Assembly (NCBI GenBank): GCA_964623625.1
Contig: CAZUUJ010000007.1
Span: forward strand, 12,704-76,703
Source: CAZLGM01 sp964623625
GTDB lineage: Bacteria > Desulfobacterota > Desulfobulbia > Desulfobulbales > Desulfocapsaceae
Length of the DNA stretch: 64,000 nt
Direction: 5' to 3'
The notes beneath the pieces were generated by a model. That model did not search any database. It was not told the DNA's origin and saw only the letters and a program-made list of their open reading frames with translations. The first letter of the stretch is position 1, and each line of letters opens with the position of its first letter. This document shows positions 61,748 to 64,000 of this stretch, in pieces. The position numbers were made by a program, and so were the translations under genes.

Positions 61748-61766
61748 CCGCCGGCTATGCCGGCGG
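61748..61766. repeat. REP-like palindrome
   Basis: CCGCCGGC-TAT-GCCGGCGG, a perfect hairpin between two genes that converge. It may end transcription from both sides or be a repeated palindromic element. Confidence 0.55.
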
Positions 61767-61832
61767 ATAACGCTGCTCATTAAAACATAAGTGCTTCGCA
61801 CATTTGCTCCCCGTCTACGCCGGGAATCAAAG

Positions 61833-61851
61833 CCACGCGTTTTACGCGTGG
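61833..61851 (-). terminator. Hairpin after the GGDEF-EAL gene
   Basis: CCACGCG-TTTTA-CGCGTGG, a 7-bp GC-rich stem five bases after the stop of the minus-strand gene. It is likely a terminator, although its tail (minus strand GCTTTGATT) is only weakly T-rich. Confidence 0.55.
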
Positions 61852-61855
61852 TTGT

Positions 61856-63817
61856 TTACTCTACTTTGGCGATACGGCCGGGAAGGGTGTGGTGGGCTTT
61901 AATTGAGAAAAACTTGCTGATAATCCTTCTATGCTGCATGGCGATGCAGGAATCGTGCTTGAGGATATGGGTCATCCTGTCTGTCGGGATAGGTTTACTG
62001 AATAAAAAGCCCTGGCACTCATCACACCTGTTTCTCTGCAGAAAGGAGAGTTGTCTTTCCGTCTCAACGCCTTCAGCCAGAACTCGGATGTTCAACTCCT
62101 TGGACATGGCGATAATCGCCAGCGTCAAGGCTGCATCATTTTCATTCTTCGGTACTCCGGTGATAAAAGATCGATCGATCTTGATCTTGTTCACAGCAAA
62201 TCGCTGAAGGTAACTCAGAGATGAATAACCGATACCAAAGTCATCTATAGTAATATGTATCCCTTCCTGGTGGCATCTGTTTATGAATGCACTGATCTGG
62301 TCGGTGTTTTCAATCAGAACAGTTTCCGTGAGTTCCAGTTCCAGGGCTGTGGCTGGAAAGCCGGTTGAGTGCAGTACATCAGATATTTGTTCAAAGAGAT
62401 CATGGCTTTGTAGAACGGTGCCGGATATATTTACCGCAATGGTGAAGTCCTTGAAGCCCATGTTCATCCATTTTTTACCCTGTCTGCAAGCATCCCGGAT
62501 CAAAGTGCGGGTGATGTCATTGATGAGTCCCGTATTCTCGGCTATGGGGATAAAAATATTTGGAGAAATTGTACCGTGTACAGGATGTTCCCATCGCATC
62601 AAGGCCTCCAGACCGACTATGACACCATTTGTGAGATTGATCTGGGGCTGGAAGTAGTTGCGTAATTCCCCATTTTTTAGAGAATGGTGCAGATCGTTTT
62701 CAAGGGCAAGTTTTCTTGCTGAAGATTTTTCGATTGTTCTATTCCATCGGTAGCTGCTGTTACCCTGTTCAACCTTCGCCATAGTCATTGCCGTATCGGC
62801 GTTGTGCAGCAACTCCGTTGGTGACTCGCCATCCTGGGGAAAGAGTGCAAGACCGATGCTTAAGGTAAAGAATATATCTCGCGAATGAATGGAAGCGGGA
62901 AACCTGCATTTCTTTATGATTAAATCAATACAACTGTCTGCCAGTTCTTCACTTGCGAGTGGAGAGAGGATAATTACAAATTCATCTCCACTGAGGCGGC
63001 CGGTGAAATTGGGTACGTTCTCGTTTGCGCAATGTTGAAGAATCGAGGATAGTCTGTTCAGCAACTCATCGCCGAAACTTGCCCCAAATAGCCGGTTAAT
63101 ACGTTTGAAATGATCAATATCGATATAGATCAGTCCTACCTGGGTTCCATCCACTTTTGCCTTTTCAATGCAATTGGCAAGATGTCGCTGACTGGAGGCT
63201 CTGTCCGGTAATCCGGTCAATGAGTCATGGTTGAAACCGGCTGTTGGTAAGTTTTTAGAATTCTCGCTTTGCTTTGAGGCGGTCTTGGAGAGTTGACAGA
63301 TATATCCTGCTTGTGCTGAGCCGTTCTCATAACGATCGATATATCTAAGAGACAGGGTATACCATCCTAGACTGTTATCTTTCTTTTTCAGCAGAATTTT
63401 ACCGCGCCAGTCCTGCATATAGCTTGTGCGTTGAAGGAGCTGATCGAGGTCCAGTCCACTGTCTCTTAAAGTGACAAGTTGGTAAAACATCTTCTGTTTC
63501 AACTCTTCATAGCTGTAGCCGGTCAATTCGCAAAATGAATTGTTTACATTGAGGATGTGCTGTTTGTCGTCTATAAAGAAAACAGACTGCGGAAAGCAGT
63601 TGATGATCTGTTCAGCTATATCGAAATCGTGCTGGAGCTTGGAAATTTTCCCCTGGAAAAGCTGCAGTTGAGTGTTCTTTTCCATTAACTGCAACAGCAG
63701 TATTTCTTCTCTGGATGCTTCTGTAAATTCGGGGTTTTCCATGGAAAAGGAGTCTGACTGTTCGTGCCGATCCATTTGGGTCAGGCTGTTCTTAGGATGA
63801 GATTTCGCGTCACTCAT
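61856..63817 (-). CDS. PAS-GGDEF-EAL cyclic-di-GMP protein
   Basis: A 653-residue protein: a PAS domain (about residues 65-175; VFFIDDKQHILNVNNSFCEL), a GGDEF domain with RLSGDEFVIIL (SGDEF in place of GGDEF) and an EAL domain with GLEALMRWEHP, DDFGIGYSSLSYL and a closing GVETE. The EAL residues appear complete, so phosphodiesterase activity is likely; the synthase may be weak or regulatory. I start it at the ATG at 63817; an alternative TTG at 63850 is less likely. It probably controls motility or pilus and biofilm functions. Confidence 0.87.
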   Translation of the reverse strand: MSDAKSHPKNSLTQMDRHEQSDSFSMENPEFTEASREEILLLQLMEKNTQLQLFQGKISKLQHDFDIAEQIINCFPQSVFFIDDKQHILNVNNSFCELTGYSYEELKQKMFYQLVTLRDSGLDLDQLLQRTSYMQDWRGKILLKKKDNSLGWYTLSLRYIDRYENGSAQAGYICQLSKTASKQSENSKNLPTAGFNHDSLTGLPDRASSQRHLANCIEKAKVDGTQVGLIYIDIDHFKRINRLFGASFGDELLNRLSSILQHCANENVPNFTGRLSGDEFVIILSPLASEELADSCIDLIIKKCRFPASIHSRDIFFTLSIGLALFPQDGESPTELLHNADTAMTMAKVEQGNSSYRWNRTIEKSSARKLALENDLHHSLKNGELRNYFQPQINLTNGVIVGLEALMRWEHPVHGTISPNIFIPIAENTGLINDITRTLIRDACRQGKKWMNMGFKDFTIAVNISGTVLQSHDLFEQISDVLHSTGFPATALELELTETVLIENTDQISAFINRCHQEGIHITIDDFGIGYSSLSYLQRFAVNKIKIDRSFITGVPKNENDAALTLAIIAMSKELNIRVLAEGVETERQLSFLQRNRCDECQGFLFSKPIPTDRMTHILKHDSCIAMQHRRIISKFFSIKAHHTLPGRIAKVE

Positions 63818-63879
63818 GATAGTTTGAGTTTCATATAGGTGACGAGTCAAAGACTTTCAGCCGTTGAGAGCTCTCCGGC

Positions 63880-63936
63880 TTGCATTGACATCCAGCATCG
63901 GGTTGCGGGTTCTGCCAGATAGAAGTGTTAAGTAGA
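63880..63936 (+). pseudogene. Remnant of a DUF1566/Lcl-domain gene end
   Basis: In one frame the bases read LALTSSIGLRVLPDRSVK and stop, closely like the end of the DUF1566 gene at 56155 (NSIIEARVLPVRKVK and stop). The likeness continues past the stop (AGTAGAGC, then TAGCTA in both). No start or upstream domain is present before the divergent PAS-GGDEF-EAL gene, so this is a leftover or a duplicated gene end. Confidence 0.5.
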
Positions 63937-64000
63937 GCAAGTAGCTAGTCGACCCTGAAAAACTCATATTTTAACAAAAAAGAGCGATTTTCGAGCCAAA

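Overview
The window looks like a chromosomal segment of a sulfate-reducing or sulfur-disproportionating deltaproteobacterium, most plausibly a member of the Desulfobulbales. The pointers are a dissimilatory-type sulfate adenylyltransferase, many multiheme c-type cytochromes, a Desulfovibrio-like monomeric NapA, NrfD-type membrane modules, several sigma-54 activators, and a type IV pilus locus with a giant PilY1. No rRNA, tRNA, CRISPR array, insertion sequence or prophage was seen. Species cannot be fixed from the sequence alone.

Layout. 1-3.6 kb: cdaA (cut by the window edge), cdaR, glmM and a dolichol-phosphate-mannose-synthase-like glycosyltransferase, on the plus strand with overlapping or nearly touching ends. 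3.7-17.3 kb: a surface-glycan locus, partly AT-rich, with GT2 and GT4 glycosyltransferases, two B12-binding radical SAM proteins, two methyltransferases, a Wzm/Wzt exporter and a zinc dehydrogenase, mostly on the minus strand. 17.4-22.4 kb: a winged-helix regulator with a palindromic operator at its own start, an STT3-type oligosaccharyltransferase, a VKOR-thioredoxin fusion, a pilin-like protein and the major pilin PilA. 22.9-40.1 kb: a TMTC-like membrane protein, a methyltransferase, a GT2, a PilS/PilR-like pair, then FimT/GspH, PilW, PilV and PilX minor pilins, a 2535-residue PilY1 and a small secreted protein, followed by a separate GspH-like pseudopilin. 40.1-45.7 kb: divergent copZ/copA, sat and aroB. 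46-61 kb: a nitrate respiration region. 61-64 kb: a secreted protein, a PAS-GGDEF-EAL protein and a DUF1566 gene remnant.

How the parts work together. Nitrate would be reduced to nitrite by NapA (with its chaperone NapD), fed by small tetraheme cytochromes and a NapG/NapH-like quinol module. Nitrite would then be reduced, presumably to ammonium, by an octaheme HAO-like cytochrome served by a tetraheme cytochrome plus an NrfC/NrfD-like quinol module. No NrfA, NapB or NapC is present in the window. A histidine kinase with a periplasmic c-heme site and a sigma-54 response regulator sit divergently beside the nap operon. The nap operon and the octaheme operon both carry a sigma-54 promoter preceded by two copies of the same 16-bp dyad (GNTACC-N4-GGTANC), exactly 33 bp apart in both cases. 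This is the most striking regulatory signal in the window: it predicts one regulon for both halves of the pathway.

A second sigma-54 circuit is suggested for the pili. The pilA gene and the minor pilin operon each have a -24/-12 element next to a PilS/PilR-like pair. The STT3 enzyme, the disulfide-forming VKOR protein and the cysteine-containing pilins form a plausible pilin maturation unit. The giant PilY1 is also unusual: a jelly-roll-like domain that occurs three times in normal order appears a fourth time circularly permuted, inserted inside the von Willebrand A domain.
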